Of a stretch of DNA of 64,000 nucleotides, positions 51,763 through 61,079 are shown one piece after another. The position numbers were made by a program, and so were the translations under genes. Numbering within the stretch: position 1 is the first letter of the stretch; each line of letters starts with the position of its first letter. Source of the stretch: Paenibacillus sp. 1781tsa1 (GTDB lineage: Bacteria; Bacillota; Bacilli; Paenibacillales; Paenibacillaceae); contig NZ_JAMYWY010000001.1 in assembly GCF_024159265.1 (NCBI RefSeq), forward strand, positions 1,984,001 through 2,048,000. Reading direction: 5' to 3'. The notes beneath the pieces are model-generated. The model did no database searches and was not told the origin of the DNA. It saw nothing but the letters and a program-made list of their open reading frames with translations.

Positions 51763-52169
51763 TTGAGCAGGTCCATCTTTTTCTGGAGTGTCTCCAGTTG
51801 TTTTTTGACTTCGCTCAGCTGGGTATACAGTTTGTTGCTGTTATCCGTTTTGTCACTTGCATTATCCTTGGTGAAAGTCAGCAATTCATTGAAGGATTGA
51901 ACTTGTCCCTGCAGGTCTTCTACTTCCTTCGATATCGTTGTTAGCTGATTTTCGTAGTCGGTTTTTAGCGCTGCTATCTGCTGCTGATTATGGGCCTGAA
52001 GCTGGTTAATCATCTGTTGCTGGAGATGGTTACTATAATAGTAGGTTCCAACGACTCCTAGTGCAATGAGAACAATCCACATTACCAGAAACAGCTTGAT
52101 TGAAGATCCGGCCTTGCCTTTGGCGCTCCGGGTGTGATGGATGTCAGAGGGCGGGGCAGATGGTTTCAT
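51759..52169 (-). CDS. Coiled-coil membrane protein
   Basis: A 136-residue bitopic protein. A short cytoplasmic N-terminus (SDIHHTRSAKGKAGSS) leads to one membrane helix (about 25-45, LFLVMWIVLIALGVVGTYYY) and a long outside coiled coil rich in Gln, Leu and Lys to the end (LQQQMINQLQAHNQQQ..., KKQLETLQKKMDLLK). I chose ATG 52169 because AGGAG lies seven bases upstream; an ATG at 52187 has no site. Translational coupling with the NAGPA gene suggests it tethers or spaces that enzyme. No family recognised. Confidence 0.7.
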   Translation of the reverse strand: MKPSAPPSDIHHTRSAKGKAGSSIKLFLVMWIVLIALGVVGTYYYSNHLQQQMINQLQAHNQQQIAALKTDYENQLTTISKEVEDLQGQVQSFNELLTFTKDNASDKTDNSNKLYTQLSEVKKQLETLQKKMDLLK

Positions 52170-52608
52170 ATCATCACTCCTGGTCATTTATAGGTACAAA
52201 AATTTTTCCAGTCCTCATTCTATCATGCCCCTATTGATTACGCAAAAATGAAATTCTTTACTTAATAGAGTAAAAAGAGATTGCATCGGAAGGAAGTCCT
52301 AGGATACAATTTCTTATAGATGCAATAAGTAGGAACTTTGGGCAGGTTTTTCGACTTTTTTAGATAGAAATGCAGGAAATTTATACTATATTTTGACCTT
52401 TCCGGGGATGGGAAGATGGACGTCATGGTGTTTTTATAACAAAATACGGTGAAAATAGAGCTTTTTTATCGGCTGTGTCCTGTATTTTTCTATTTTTCGA
52501 CATAATCCGACCTATGCTTCTTCTATACTCGGACTGTCGCATAGACGATGGAATCATCATTACAGAAGCTAGAAGTTATTTGTCCAATACATAACAGGGG
52601 GAACAACA
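52170..52608. other. 439-bp divergent intergenic region
   Basis: No gene. It holds a dyad ATTGCATC (52280-52287) / GATGCAAT (52319-52326), an AT-rich stretch from 52370 to 52500, and a TATACT (52524-52529) without a good -35 as a possible -10 for the response regulator. Nothing else is clear. Confidence 0.4.
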
Positions 52609-53265
52609 ATGAAAAAAGTATGGCAGGTGGTCATCGTAGATATCCACCCCACCAGCATGCTCGGTACAAAATTGATTTTGGAAGAGCAGCAAGATCTGAC
52701 GGTACGTGGCATGACTTCGACCGGAACAGAAGGGCTCGATCTAGTGAATATGCACCAGCCTGATCTGATTCTGATGGATTATCGTCTTCCAGAGGGACAG
52801 GCAGATCAATATATTGCCCAGATGAAGAATCTGTCACCTCACAGTCACATCATAATTCTGACGGATGAAGACAATGTGAAGCTGTTTCGTCATCTGATGA
52901 GTCTTGGTGCAAGCGGCATGTTATCCAAACAGGCTTCCCCTAGCCAGCTGATTCATCTGATCTCTGGGTTACGTGAGGGCCATGTGTCCATTCCATTGGC
53001 GTGGTTAAACAGTGCGGAGTGGGCGCAACCTGTGGAATCTCCGACAGAATCACGTGTAATTGAATTAACAGAAACCGAAACTTTTATCATGGAAAGAATT
53101 GTTCAGGGTGTAACCTATGATAAAATAGCGAATGAGATCAACGTTAGCAGACGTTCCATTGATAATTACCTGCGTAAAATATACGTGAAGCTGGAAGTAA
53201 GCAGTAGAGCACAGGCCATTGAACGTTATGCCTTGCATGCAAGACAAGTGAAGACGGGATCATGA
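52609..53265 (+). CDS. Orphan NarL/LuxR-type response regulator
   Basis: A 218-residue regulator. The receiver domain has phospho-acceptor Asp57 (LILMDYRLPEGQ), Thr in IILTDED and Lys in GMLSKQASP. The acidic pair near the start is incomplete (VVIVDIHPTS: one Asp, then Ile in place of the second acid), which may weaken metal binding and phosphorylation. A LuxR HTH occupies about 150-210 (LTETETFIMERIVQGVTYDKIANEINVSRRSIDNYLRKIYVKL). No kinase gene is adjacent, and it faces away from the NAGPA pair. A PLP aminotransferase follows by 137 bp. Target unknown. Confidence 0.87.
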   Translation: MKKVWQVVIVDIHPTSMLGTKLILEEQQDLTVRGMTSTGTEGLDLVNMHQPDLILMDYRLPEGQADQYIAQMKNLSPHSHIIILTDEDNVKLFRHLMSLGASGMLSKQASPSQLIHLISGLREGHVSIPLAWLNSAEWAQPVESPTESRVIELTETETFIMERIVQGVTYDKIANEINVSRRSIDNYLRKIYVKLEVSSRAQAIERYALHARQVKTGS

Positions 53266-53402
53266 CGAAACAGGTTTGTTCTTCATAATAACCACAACTG
53301 GTCGGTATGCATCCGGTCATATTCGATGGCCAGCACGAATAGGTTGTAGGGCTGCGGACTGCGAGTACAGTTTCGGAATAGGGATGAAAGGGGAACGGAT
53401 CG

Positions 53403-54626
53403 ATGAAATATTTCTTTGCTTCCCGTACCAACAGGCTTTTGTCATCACCACTGAGGGATATACGTGAGATGTCTGGCAGAGATTATTTCATTTCTCTGGC
53501 AGAAGAATTGCCTGCGGAGGAGTTGTTTCCTTTCAAATTGTTGGAAGAAGCAGCGGTGTCTGTCTTTAGTTCAGGCCCTTCCGCTTTGCAATATGGAGAG
53601 CCAGCAGGCTACACACCCCTAAGAGAGTGGTTGAACAAAGACTGGAATGCACGCAAAGGCATACGAACGGTACCCGAGCAGATTCTGTTGACCACTGGTA
53701 CCCAGCAGGCCATCGATCTCGTGATGCGTCTATTGCTTGAGCCAGGAGATTCTGTACTGGTTGAACATCCCACATCTCCAGGCTGTCTTGAAGTTTTGGA
53801 GATGCAAGGAGCCAAGATTGTGCCCGTCATGGGTGATCGGGACGGCATACTGCCAGACCTTTTGGAGCATCACATGCAGCAGGTTAGACCGAAGCTGCTT
53901 TTTGCTGCACCCAGTTTCTCAAATCCGACTGGTGCTTTGTGGAGTATGGAGCGTCGGGAGGCTGTCCTTGAACTGTGTTCGCGCTATGGTGTACTGCTTG
54001 TGGAAGATGATTCCTACGGAGAGCTCCATTTCGATGGCCTTGAACCAACGGAATTCTATCGTAAATATCCTTCACTCTTTGCACTGGATACTGCAGATCA
54101 GGGTGGACATGTTCTATACATTGGTTCATTCAGCAAAACGGTAGCGCCCGCTCTTCGAACCGGATGGGCCGCTGGACATCCGGCACTGATTCAGGCCATG
54201 GCCTCAGTTAAACGGATTGCTGATGGTCAGTCCAGTCCGATGAATCAGCGGCTGTTGTATCAATTGCTTGCCCATTCCCCTTTTCGTTGGAGTGATCACC
54301 TGTCCATGTTGAATCGGGAGTATAAGACAAGACTCAAACTGATGCTTGAGCTGTTGAAGAGACCGGGCTGGAAAGGGTGTGAGTACAACATCCCAGAGGG
54401 TGGAATGTATCTGTGGGTACAGTTGCCGGAAGGATTGGATAGTGGCGCTCTGCTTAAGGCAGCTCTGCCCAAAGGTGTATCTTTTCTGCCTGGATCACTA
54501 TGTTCTACAGGTGTACAGGATCAACGTTACATTCGATTGAACTTTAGCCATCCGGGCCGGGATGAATTGCTTCTCGGCATGAATCTGATCAGTGAAGCCA
54601 TTTCCGAATTTACGGCTCGTAGCTAA
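53403..54626 (+). CDS. PLP-dependent aminotransferase (2-aminoadipate/MocR-like catalytic domain)
   Basis: A 407-residue fold-type I aminotransferase lacking the GntR DNA-binding part of MocR regulators. It has LQYGEPAGYTPLREWL, TTGTQQAIDLVMRLLLEPGDSVLVE, APSFSNPTGALWS, the VEDDSYGELHFDG block, Schiff-base lysine in YIGSFSKTVAPALRTGW, and the carboxylate-binding Arg in RYIRLNFSHPG. It groups with LysN-type 2-aminoadipate and aromatic aminotransferases. The first 25 residues are longer than usual. An AAAGGGG site precedes the ATG. The real amino-acid substrate is open. Confidence 0.85.
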   Translation: MKYFFASRTNRLLSSPLRDIREMSGRDYFISLAEELPAEELFPFKLLEEAAVSVFSSGPSALQYGEPAGYTPLREWLNKDWNARKGIRTVPEQILLTTGTQQAIDLVMRLLLEPGDSVLVEHPTSPGCLEVLEMQGAKIVPVMGDRDGILPDLLEHHMQQVRPKLLFAAPSFSNPTGALWSMERREAVLELCSRYGVLLVEDDSYGELHFDGLEPTEFYRKYPSLFALDTADQGGHVLYIGSFSKTVAPALRTGWAAGHPALIQAMASVKRIADGQSSPMNQRLLYQLLAHSPFRWSDHLSMLNREYKTRLKLMLELLKRPGWKGCEYNIPEGGMYLWVQLPEGLDSGALLKAALPKGVSFLPGSLCSTGVQDQRYIRLNFSHPGRDELLLGMNLISEAISEFTARS

Positions 54627-54688
54627 GTCAGATCCAAAATAGATTGTAGCAAAATTAAAATTGGTTCATGACCAAAGTGATTACGTTA

Positions 54689-54717
54689 TTGCATCCACTA
54701 ACATTTTTATATATAAT
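54689..54717 (+). promoter_or_regulatory. Sigma-A promoter of azoR
   Basis: TTGCAT (54689-54694), 17-bp spacer, TATAAT (54712-54717), about 100 bp before the start codon. Confidence 0.7.
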
Positions 54718-54814
54718 ATGAATTAATGAGTTGTTGGTTTCTTTATATAAGCTACATTGGTGGCCAGTTCAGAAAAAGCACTCATATATTTTATCTAACG
54801 GGGGAAAATTCAAC

Positions 54815-55441
54815 ATGTCTAATATTTTATTTGTTAAAGCAAATGACCGTCCTGCAGATCAAGCAGTCAGCGTTAAATTGTACGATGCATTCTTGAGCGC
54901 ATACAAAGAGTCCCACCCAGGTGACACAGTTACTGAGTTGGATCTCTACAATACAGAATTCCCATTCTATGGTAACACTGCAATTACAGGTACTTACAAA
55001 GCAGCTAACGGTTTTGAACTGACAGCTGACGAGCAAAAAGCAGCTTCACTTGCAGCACAATTGCAAGATCAATTCCTGGCAGCTGACAAAATTGTATTTG
55101 CATTCCCACTGTGGAACTTCACTGTTCCAGCTCCATTGGTAAACTACATTGCTTACCTGAGCCAAGCTGGTAAAACATTCAAATACACTGCTGAAGGTCC
55201 TGTAGGACTTGCTGGCGACAAAAAAGTAGCTTTGCTTAACGCACGTGGTGGCGTGTACTCCGAAGGTCCGATGGCAGCTGCTGAAATGTCCCTGAACTTC
55301 CTGAAAACAGTTCTCGGCTTGTGGGGCATTCAAAACCCTGAAGTAGTTATCGTTGAAGGACATAACGCTTCTGCAGATCGTGCTGAAGAAATCGTTACTG
55401 CAGGTCTGAAATTGGCTTCCGAAGTAGCAGTAAAATTCTAA
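54815..55441 (+). CDS. azoR: FMN-dependent NADH-azoreductase
   Basis: A 208-residue flavodoxin-fold quinone/azo reductase. MSNILFVKANDRP with a phosphate-binding loop, VFAFPLWNFTVPAPLVNYIAYLSQAGKTFKYT and LLNARGGVYSEGPMAAAEMSLNFLKTVLGLWG are the AzoR/AcpD signature. It reduces quinones, azo and nitro compounds by two electrons and protects against thiol and quinone stress. ATG 54815 follows a GGGGGA site; the open frame upstream covers the promoter. Codon use is strongly biased (frequent GCT, GTT, AAA), as in highly expressed genes. Confidence 0.93.
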   Translation: MSNILFVKANDRPADQAVSVKLYDAFLSAYKESHPGDTVTELDLYNTEFPFYGNTAITGTYKAANGFELTADEQKAASLAAQLQDQFLAADKIVFAFPLWNFTVPAPLVNYIAYLSQAGKTFKYTAEGPVGLAGDKKVALLNARGGVYSEGPMAAAEMSLNFLKTVLGLWGIQNPEVVIVEGHNASADRAEEIVTAGLKLASEVAVKF

Positions 55442-55469
55442 TAGCAATCTTCTATATAGAACACATCAA

Positions 55470-55510
55470 AACACCTGTAGTCTCCAGTGGAGATTACAGG
55501 TGTTTTTTTT
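55470..55510 (+). terminator. Terminator of azoR
   Basis: AACACCTGTA (55470-55479) and TCTCC pair with GGAGA and TACAGGTGTT, followed by eight T (55503-55510). Confidence 0.93.
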
Positions 55511-55553
55511 CATTCTCATTTTTTTCACATCCGTTACTTCAGATGATTCCGAT

Positions 55554-56399
55554 TTAGATCTCGCCTGTATTTTTCAAGTATTGCTCCGCTGTTTCGGCGA
55601 TATGCGCAAGGTCGTCCTTATTTTCAACAGATACCGAATACGTTACATCAAGTTCATTAATGGTTCGTTCGATCATATCATTATCCTCAAGCATATGTGC
55701 ATGCTCGGTTAACGCCTGTGCTCCCTTAATTGTCAGAATATATTTCCCTCGGGAGAGGCGTTCAAACCAGCCATAATAATTCTTTTGCAGAATCGCCGCG
55801 GCAGAACCTACACCAGTCTGTCTGGCGAGGGTGGCGGGAGAGGCTTCTCCGTTCGTTCGCAGAGCGGATGCGACCCGTAAGGCCTTCTCACGATATGCCG
55901 TGACCAGCTGTCTGCGTGTGCTGCCTCCCGTATTGTAATCTCCGCTGCGTTCGTCGAATTCCTTCAGCAGGCGTTTCCGTCGAACACCACTTTTGCGAGC
56001 AACCTGATTGCGACCAGTGAGGGGAATCTGGGCGGAGGGCTCGCATAATACATCAATCAGGGGAGCTTTGGTTTTGTAAAAAGTGACCGTCAGCAGCCCC
56101 AGACCGAGCTGTCTGCATAATGCAGTCAGTTCGCTCCAGCGTTGGTTCACGGCTCCGCGTTTGCTGCGATTGCGCTCGACGGCCAAATACACGAACGGGC
56201 TAAGCTTCAAGCGCTGCATGCCCTGCAACAAGAGGGAGAGGTTAAATGTTTTTTTCATCTCCACAATCAGTGGTTCCTCCTGATCCGATCTGACCCCTAC
56301 GAGGTCACAATGTCTGACTTCCGCCTTCACGTCGAAGCCACGCTGCTCGAAGAAAGCCTTCACAGGCGAATATAATTCGGTTTCGTATTGCACTGCCAT
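55554..56399 (-). CDS. DUF2161 PD-(D/E)XK-like phosphodiesterase family protein
   Basis: A 281-residue protein. The N-terminal 110 residues look like a PD-(D/E)XK nuclease-type fold: YSPVKAFFEQRGFDVKAEVRHCDLVGV gives the Asp, and PLIVEMKKTFNLSLLLQGMQR gives the E-x-K. A middle basic segment (ARKSGVRRKRLLKEFDERSGD) and a C-terminal winged-helix-like region (ASPATLARQTGVGSAAAILQKNYYGWFERLSRGKYILT) suggest nucleic-acid binding. ATG 56399 (MAVQYETEL) follows AAAGGAG by eight bases; the frame is open further up without a site. It stands alone, with no methylase or helicase partner. Confidence 0.8.
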   Translation of the reverse strand: MAVQYETELYSPVKAFFEQRGFDVKAEVRHCDLVGVRSDQEEPLIVEMKKTFNLSLLLQGMQRLKLSPFVYLAVERNRSKRGAVNQRWSELTALCRQLGLGLLTVTFYKTKAPLIDVLCEPSAQIPLTGRNQVARKSGVRRKRLLKEFDERSGDYNTGGSTRRQLVTAYREKALRVASALRTNGEASPATLARQTGVGSAAAILQKNYYGWFERLSRGKYILTIKGAQALTEHAHMLEDNDMIERTINELDVTYSVSVENKDDLAHIAETAEQYLKNTGEI

Positions 56400-56761
56400 C
56401 GTTCGTGCTCCTTTCCTAAAGTGGTCAGGGATCTGACCAGGCATTGTCCGGTTTCCTGAATTTAGAACCCTCATTATATCATATTCGTTCTTTTTTTTCT
56501 GAAGGCACAAGATGTCTGATAGAACAGGGAAAAGCCAAAATTCAAAGCCGTGGATTGAAAAAAAGAGGTCAACTTATCCGAATTGCCGCATAGGTATGTA
56601 ATACACTTTTCACAACAAAACAAGATGTTTGGACAGAGGGTGGCGGGACTACACAGAACCGCAAGATTGGTATTCAAGCAGGAGCCGCAATTCTATTGAT
56701 TTCTTCATACCATTCGGAATGGTTGACAATCACACTAAAGGAGCCATGGGAGGTACCAAGC
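56400..56761. other. Intergenic region upstream of prkA
   Basis: No gene. TTGACA occurs near 56723 but lacks a matching -10. GCATAGGT (56588-56595) resembles a sigma-E -35 box, yet no good sigma-E -10 follows, so I do not call a promoter. Confidence 0.35.
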
Positions 56762-58657
56762 ATGAATATTTTTGAACGCGTTGCGGAACATCGGGCAGAG
56801 AGTGACCGTTTGACATGGAACGGAACATTTGAAGATTATATTGAACTGCTGAGAAAGGACCCGACTCCGGCAATGACGGCTCACGCCAGAGTGTATGAAA
56901 TGATTGAATCGTTTGGCGTGGAAGAAGTAGGTGGGCATAAGCGGTACAAGTTTTTTGAGCAGGAGATCTTTGGATTGGATCGATCCATTGAAAAGTTGGT
57001 TGAAGAATACTTTCACTCAGCAGCACGCCGTCTGGATGTACGTAAGCGGATCTTGCTGCTTATGGGTCCCGTAAGTGGAGGTAAATCAACGTTGGTTACG
57101 TTGCTGAAGCGGGGTCTTGAACAGTTCTCGCGGACAGAGAAAGGTGCCATATACGCCATTGATGGATGCCCGATGCATGAGGAACCGCTGCATCTGATTC
57201 CACTGGAGCTTCGTCCTGAAGTTGAAAAGGAAATTGGAGTCCGCATTGAGGGTAACCTTTGCCCATCCTGCCAGATGAGACTCCGTACCGAATATGGGGG
57301 TGATATCAGCAAGGTGCCCGTGGAACGAGTCATTGTTTCAGAAGATAATCGTGTGGGGATAGGAACGTTCAGTCCATCCGATCCGAAATCGCAGGATATT
57401 GCCGATCTGACCGGTAGCATCGACTTCTCCACCATTACCGAGTTTGGTTCTGAATCCGATCCACGTGCCTATCGTTTTGATGGGGAGTTGAACAAGGCGA
57501 ACCGTGGATTGATGGAGTTCCAGGAGATGTTGAAATGTGATGAAAAATTCTTGTGGAATCTATTGTCACTCACACAGGAGGGGAATTTCAAAGCAGGACG
57601 CTTCGCCTTAATCAGTGCAGATGAGATGATTGTGGCGCATACGAATGAATCGGAGTATAAGTCATTTATCTCCAACAAGAAGAATGAGGCACTGCAATCC
57701 CGGATGATTGTTATGCCGATCCCGTACAACTTGAAAGTATCCGAGGAAGAGAAAATCTACGCCAAGCTCATTCAGCAAAGTGACATGAAGCATGTTCATA
57801 TTGCACCGCATGCACTGCGGACTGCAGCCATTTTTTCCATACTTACCCGCTTGAAGGAAACGAAGAAACAAGGCATGGATCTCGTTAAAAAAATGCGGAT
57901 GTATGACGGTGAGGAAGTGGAAGGTTATAAAGAAGCCGATCTGCGCGAGATGCAAAATGAGTATCTGGATGAAGGGATGTCTGGCATTGACCCGCGGTAT
58001 GTCATCAACCGGATCTCCAGTGCATTGATCAAGCAAAATCTTCAGTGCATTAACGCGTTGGACATTCTGCGGGCCATCAAGGACGGTCTGGACCAACATG
58101 CTTCGATTACGAAAGAAGAGCGGGAGCGGTATCTGAATTTTATTGCTCTTGCACGCAAGGAGTATGACGAACTGGCCAAGAAGGAAGTACAGAAAGCATT
58201 TGTGTACTCATTCGAGGAGTCGGCGAGAACGTTATTCGAGAATTATCTGGATAACATTGAAGCATTCTGCAACTGGTCCAAAATTCGTGATCCACTCACA
58301 GATGAAGAAATGGACCCGGATGAGCGTTTGATGCGTTCAATCGAGGAGCAGATCGGGATCTCCGAGAATGCAAAGAAAGCGTTCAGGGAAGAGATTCTAA
58401 TCCGAATCTCGGCTTACTCCCGTAAGGAGCGCAAATTCGAGTACAGCAGCCATGACCGTCTGCGTGAAGCGATTGAGAAGAAGTTGTTTACAGATCTGAA
58501 AGACATCGTCAAGATTACAACCTCAACCAAAACACCGGATGCAACCCAATTGAAACGAATGAATGAAGTGATCAAACGCTTAATTGAAGAACATGGATAT
58601 ACCGCAGCGAGCGCCAATGAACTGCTACGATATGTGGGCAGTCTGCTTAATCGCTAA
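56762..58657 (+). CDS. prkA: PrkA serine protein kinase / AAA+ protein
   Basis: A 631-residue protein identical in length to B. subtilis PrkA. The N-terminal AAA-type domain has Walker A GPVSGGKST (about 97-105) and the PrkA blocks GAIYAIDGCPMHEEPLHLIP, LCPSCQMR and ADLTGSIDFSTI. The C-terminal PrkA domain has LREMQNEYLDEGMSGIDPRYVINRISSAL. PrkA acts in sporulation in the mother cell, and recent work on B. subtilis points to ATP-dependent protease activity. ATG 56762 follows GGGAGG. The usual partners yhbH and spoVR are not in the window. Confidence 0.95.
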   Translation: MNIFERVAEHRAESDRLTWNGTFEDYIELLRKDPTPAMTAHARVYEMIESFGVEEVGGHKRYKFFEQEIFGLDRSIEKLVEEYFHSAARRLDVRKRILLLMGPVSGGKSTLVTLLKRGLEQFSRTEKGAIYAIDGCPMHEEPLHLIPLELRPEVEKEIGVRIEGNLCPSCQMRLRTEYGGDISKVPVERVIVSEDNRVGIGTFSPSDPKSQDIADLTGSIDFSTITEFGSESDPRAYRFDGELNKANRGLMEFQEMLKCDEKFLWNLLSLTQEGNFKAGRFALISADEMIVAHTNESEYKSFISNKKNEALQSRMIVMPIPYNLKVSEEEKIYAKLIQQSDMKHVHIAPHALRTAAIFSILTRLKETKKQGMDLVKKMRMYDGEEVEGYKEADLREMQNEYLDEGMSGIDPRYVINRISSALIKQNLQCINALDILRAIKDGLDQHASITKEERERYLNFIALARKEYDELAKKEVQKAFVYSFEESARTLFENYLDNIEAFCNWSKIRDPLTDEEMDPDERLMRSIEEQIGISENAKKAFREEILIRISAYSRKERKFEYSSHDRLREAIEKKLFTDLKDIVKITTSTKTPDATQLKRMNEVIKRLIEEHGYTAASANELLRYVGSLLNR

Positions 58658-58681
58658 TCGGCAACGAACCATTCCGGATCA

Positions 58682-58733
58682 GGCTTCTGATGTCTGCTGT
58701 GAGGCTCCTTCACAGCAGAGTCAGGGCCTTTTT
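58682..58733 (+). terminator. Terminator of prkA
   Basis: Two-level stem: GGCTTCTGA with TCAGGGCC outside, CTGCTGTGA with TCACAGCAG inside, followed by five T. Confidence 0.88.
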
Positions 58734-58832
58734 AGTTCAATAAGCATGATATTAATCTAAAATGCTGACAAATAAGGTTAATTTTACGATGAATTAGTTC
58801 TAATGGTTTATGTAAATTTAGGTATTTTAGTC

Positions 58833-58838
58833 TATAAT
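58833..58838 (+). promoter_or_regulatory. Candidate -10 element of the globin sensor gene
   Basis: TATAAT at 58833-58838, 60 bp before the start codon; the -35 region is weak. Confidence 0.4.
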
Positions 58839-58898
58839 CGATACATATATTTACAATTTAAAGTAATGGTGTTTATTAAGGAGCTGACTGAACCAGAT

Positions 58899-59906
58899 AT
58901 GAGCAGTATTTCCGCAACAAGACAGAAGCAACTTGATTACATGGGATTAACCGCAGGAGATCTAACACTGCTTGCCGATCATCGGCCTGTTTTTAAAAAA
59001 GTCGTTAATGAAGTGGTGGATCATTTCTACAATCATGTGGGGAATTATCCTGAATTGGTAGATCTGATCGCTCGGTTCTCTACAATTGATCGCCTAAAAG
59101 AAACACAGAAGATGTACTGGTTATCGATGACGGATGGAATCGTGGACGACGCATATATTGAGCAACGTATTGCGATTGGACTTGTGCATTCCCGTATTGG
59201 TCTGTCTGAAGATTATTATCTGGGTACCTATATGGTCTACCTAGATATTGCAACGAGCATATTCCAGCAGGTTATCCCTGATTCCTGGCATCTTGTCATT
59301 CAGGCGCTCAGCAAAATGTTCAATCTGGATTCACAGCTTGTCCTTGAAGCCTATGAGAAGAAAGAAAAAGAAAAGTTACATCAGCTTGCCGATGATCAAC
59401 AACATACCTTGCAGGCGATCACGCAGATTACCCAAGAGCTTACAGGCATGATTAGTGAACTGAATGAAAATGCTCTAGCCATCTCGAATGTAGCCAAAGA
59501 AACAGCGGCTTCTCAGGATCAGGCTCAAGTTCTGCTCACGGAATTAACAGGGGAGATCCAGCAGATCGGAAAAATGGGTGAACTCATTCGGGAAATATCG
59601 GATCAGAGTCATCTTGTCGGTCTGAATGCAGCGATTGAAGCTGCTCATGCAGGAGAGTTCGGACGTGGCTTCGAAGTGGTTGCCAGTGAGGTGCGCAAGC
59701 TTGCAGCCAGTTCCCGGGACGCCCAGGGTAAAATTCAGTCCAATCTGGAGCAGATCATGAAGAAACTGAGCAGTGTGCAGCAGGAGTCAGATCATACCTC
59801 TCGCGGAGCACGTAGCCAAGCTTCACGCTCGGCTGAACTCGCTGTATTTGCAACAACAATGGAGAAACTGTCTCTGGATTTGAAGAATCTGGAACAGCAG
59901 GAATAG
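58899..59906 (+). CDS. Globin-coupled methyl-accepting sensor (HemAT-like, short)
   Basis: A 335-residue soluble sensor. Residues about 10-165 form a globin-sensor domain with the proximal haem ligand His97 ([16 protein letters not shown]). A short coiled coil leads to an MCP signalling tip, [33 protein letters not shown] (about 242-275). HemAT proteins bind oxygen and signal to CheA. This one is about 100 residues shorter than B. subtilis HemAT (432), with truncated signalling arms. ATG 58899 has AAGGAG 15 bases upstream, longer than ideal; ATG 58866 lacks a site. No che genes lie nearby. Confidence 0.88.
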   Translation: MSSISATRQKQLDYMGLTAGDLTLLADHRPVFKKVVNEVVDHFYNHVGNYPELVDLIARFSTIDRLKETQKMYWLSMTDGIVDDAYIEQRIAIGLVHSRIGLSEDYYLGTYMVYLDIATSIFQQVIPDSWHLVIQALSKMFNLDSQLVLEAYEKKEKEKLHQLADDQQHTLQAITQITQELTGMISELNENALAISNVAKETAASQDQAQVLLTELTGEIQQIGKMGELIREISDQSHLVGLNAAIEAAHAGEFGRGFEVVASEVRKLAASSRDAQGKIQSNLEQIMKKLSSVQQESDHTSRGARSQASRSAELAVFATTMEKLSLDLKNLEQQE

Positions 59907-60034
59907 AGCTTAAAAGCATTAGGAACCTTCCATACCGTTTCAGGCTGTTTTAAGCTATAATGGGTAGACAAACCTGCCGATGTTATAGAAAAGCAGCCGG
60001 AGACAGGGGATTTGAAAGAGGTTGAGGTGATCAG

Positions 60035-61039
60035 ATGGCTTCTATCCATGATGTGGCCAAGGAAGCGGGAGTATCTGTTGCAACCGTTTCCAAAGTGATA
60101 AACGATTATCCTGATGTAAGTGAAAAAACACGCAAAAAAGTCAATATAGCCATCGAATTATTGAAATATCAACCCAATGTGGTCGCACGTGGACTTGTAA
60201 AACGCCGTTCATGGACGGTAGGCGTATTGTTGACGGTTCCGTTTACGAATCCTTTTGTATCAGAATTGCTGGAAGGAATCAAGACTGCGCTGGAGAACAG
60301 TGGTTATGATCTGGTCCGGTTATCTACTCGATTCGATGATCCGGCGTACTCGTTCATCAAACATTGTCGCAGTCGTAACGTGGATGGTGTGGTGGTATTT
60401 GGTGAAGGCAGAGAAAACGCGAGTATTCAGGAATTGGTGGATGCAGAGATTCCAACGATGTTTGTAGATACGGACATGTTAGGCAAACGTGCTGGTTACA
60501 TTACTACAGATAACGCGAACGGGATCTCCATGAGTGTCAAACATCTGTATGAGCTTGGACACCGCAAGATTGCTTATATCTCAGGGACACTCGGACCTGC
60601 CGTAGCTAATCTGCGATTGGAAGGATATCGGGAAGGGCTGCGAGAATGCGGCATTCCGTATTCTACGATATATCTGGAAGTTTGCGATTATTCATTTGAT
60701 GGCGGCAGCAAGGCTGCAAGGAGATTGTTGGCACTTCAGGATCAGCCAACGGGGATTGTCTGTGCATCAGACATGTCTGCCTTTGGGGCAATTCATGAGA
60801 TTGAAAAGCATGGACTGAGTGTGCCAGAAGATATTTCTGTTGTCGGATTCGACAACACATATTATGCTGAGGTGTTCAAACCAGGACTGACCACGGTGAA
60901 TCAGAATATCTATTCGATCGGTATTAAATCCATCGAATATTTGATTGCCATGATTGAGAATCCGGCTTATTCACCACCCGTTGTGACGGAACCTTCCAAT
61001 TTGGTCATTCGTCAGACGACAGCACCTTTAAAAGTGTAA
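60035..61039 (+). CDS. LacI family transcriptional regulator
   Basis: A 334-residue regulator. The HTH and hinge are MASIHDVAKEAGVSVATVSKVINDYPDVSEKTR and NVVARGLVKRRSWTVGVLL. The effector domain has TVPFTNPFVSELLEGIKTALENSGYD, TTDNANGISMSVKHLYELGHRKIAYISG and VVGFDNTYYAEVFKPGLTTVNQN. It sits just upstream of the GH10 xylanase gene, separated by a terminator, and is a candidate controller of it. It is a different paralogue from the regulator at 49383 and ends with a terminator. Confidence 0.92.
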   Translation: MASIHDVAKEAGVSVATVSKVINDYPDVSEKTRKKVNIAIELLKYQPNVVARGLVKRRSWTVGVLLTVPFTNPFVSELLEGIKTALENSGYDLVRLSTRFDDPAYSFIKHCRSRNVDGVVVFGEGRENASIQELVDAEIPTMFVDTDMLGKRAGYITTDNANGISMSVKHLYELGHRKIAYISGTLGPAVANLRLEGYREGLRECGIPYSTIYLEVCDYSFDGGSKAARRLLALQDQPTGIVCASDMSAFGAIHEIEKHGLSVPEDISVVGFDNTYYAEVFKPGLTTVNQNIYSIGIKSIEYLIAMIENPAYSPPVVTEPSNLVIRQTTAPLKV

Positions 61040-61053
61040 AGACGTTGACATGG

Positions 61054-61079
61054 AGCACAGCTAACAAGCTGTGCTTTTT
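61054..61079 (+). terminator. Terminator of the LacI gene
   Basis: AGCACAGCT (61054-61062) pairs with AGCTGTGCT (61067-61075), AACA loop, then T. Confidence 0.9.

Noticed and set aside
56588..56617. Sigma-E promoter of prkA
   Set aside because: GCATAGGT fits a -35 box, but no CATACA-like -10 occurs at the right distance.
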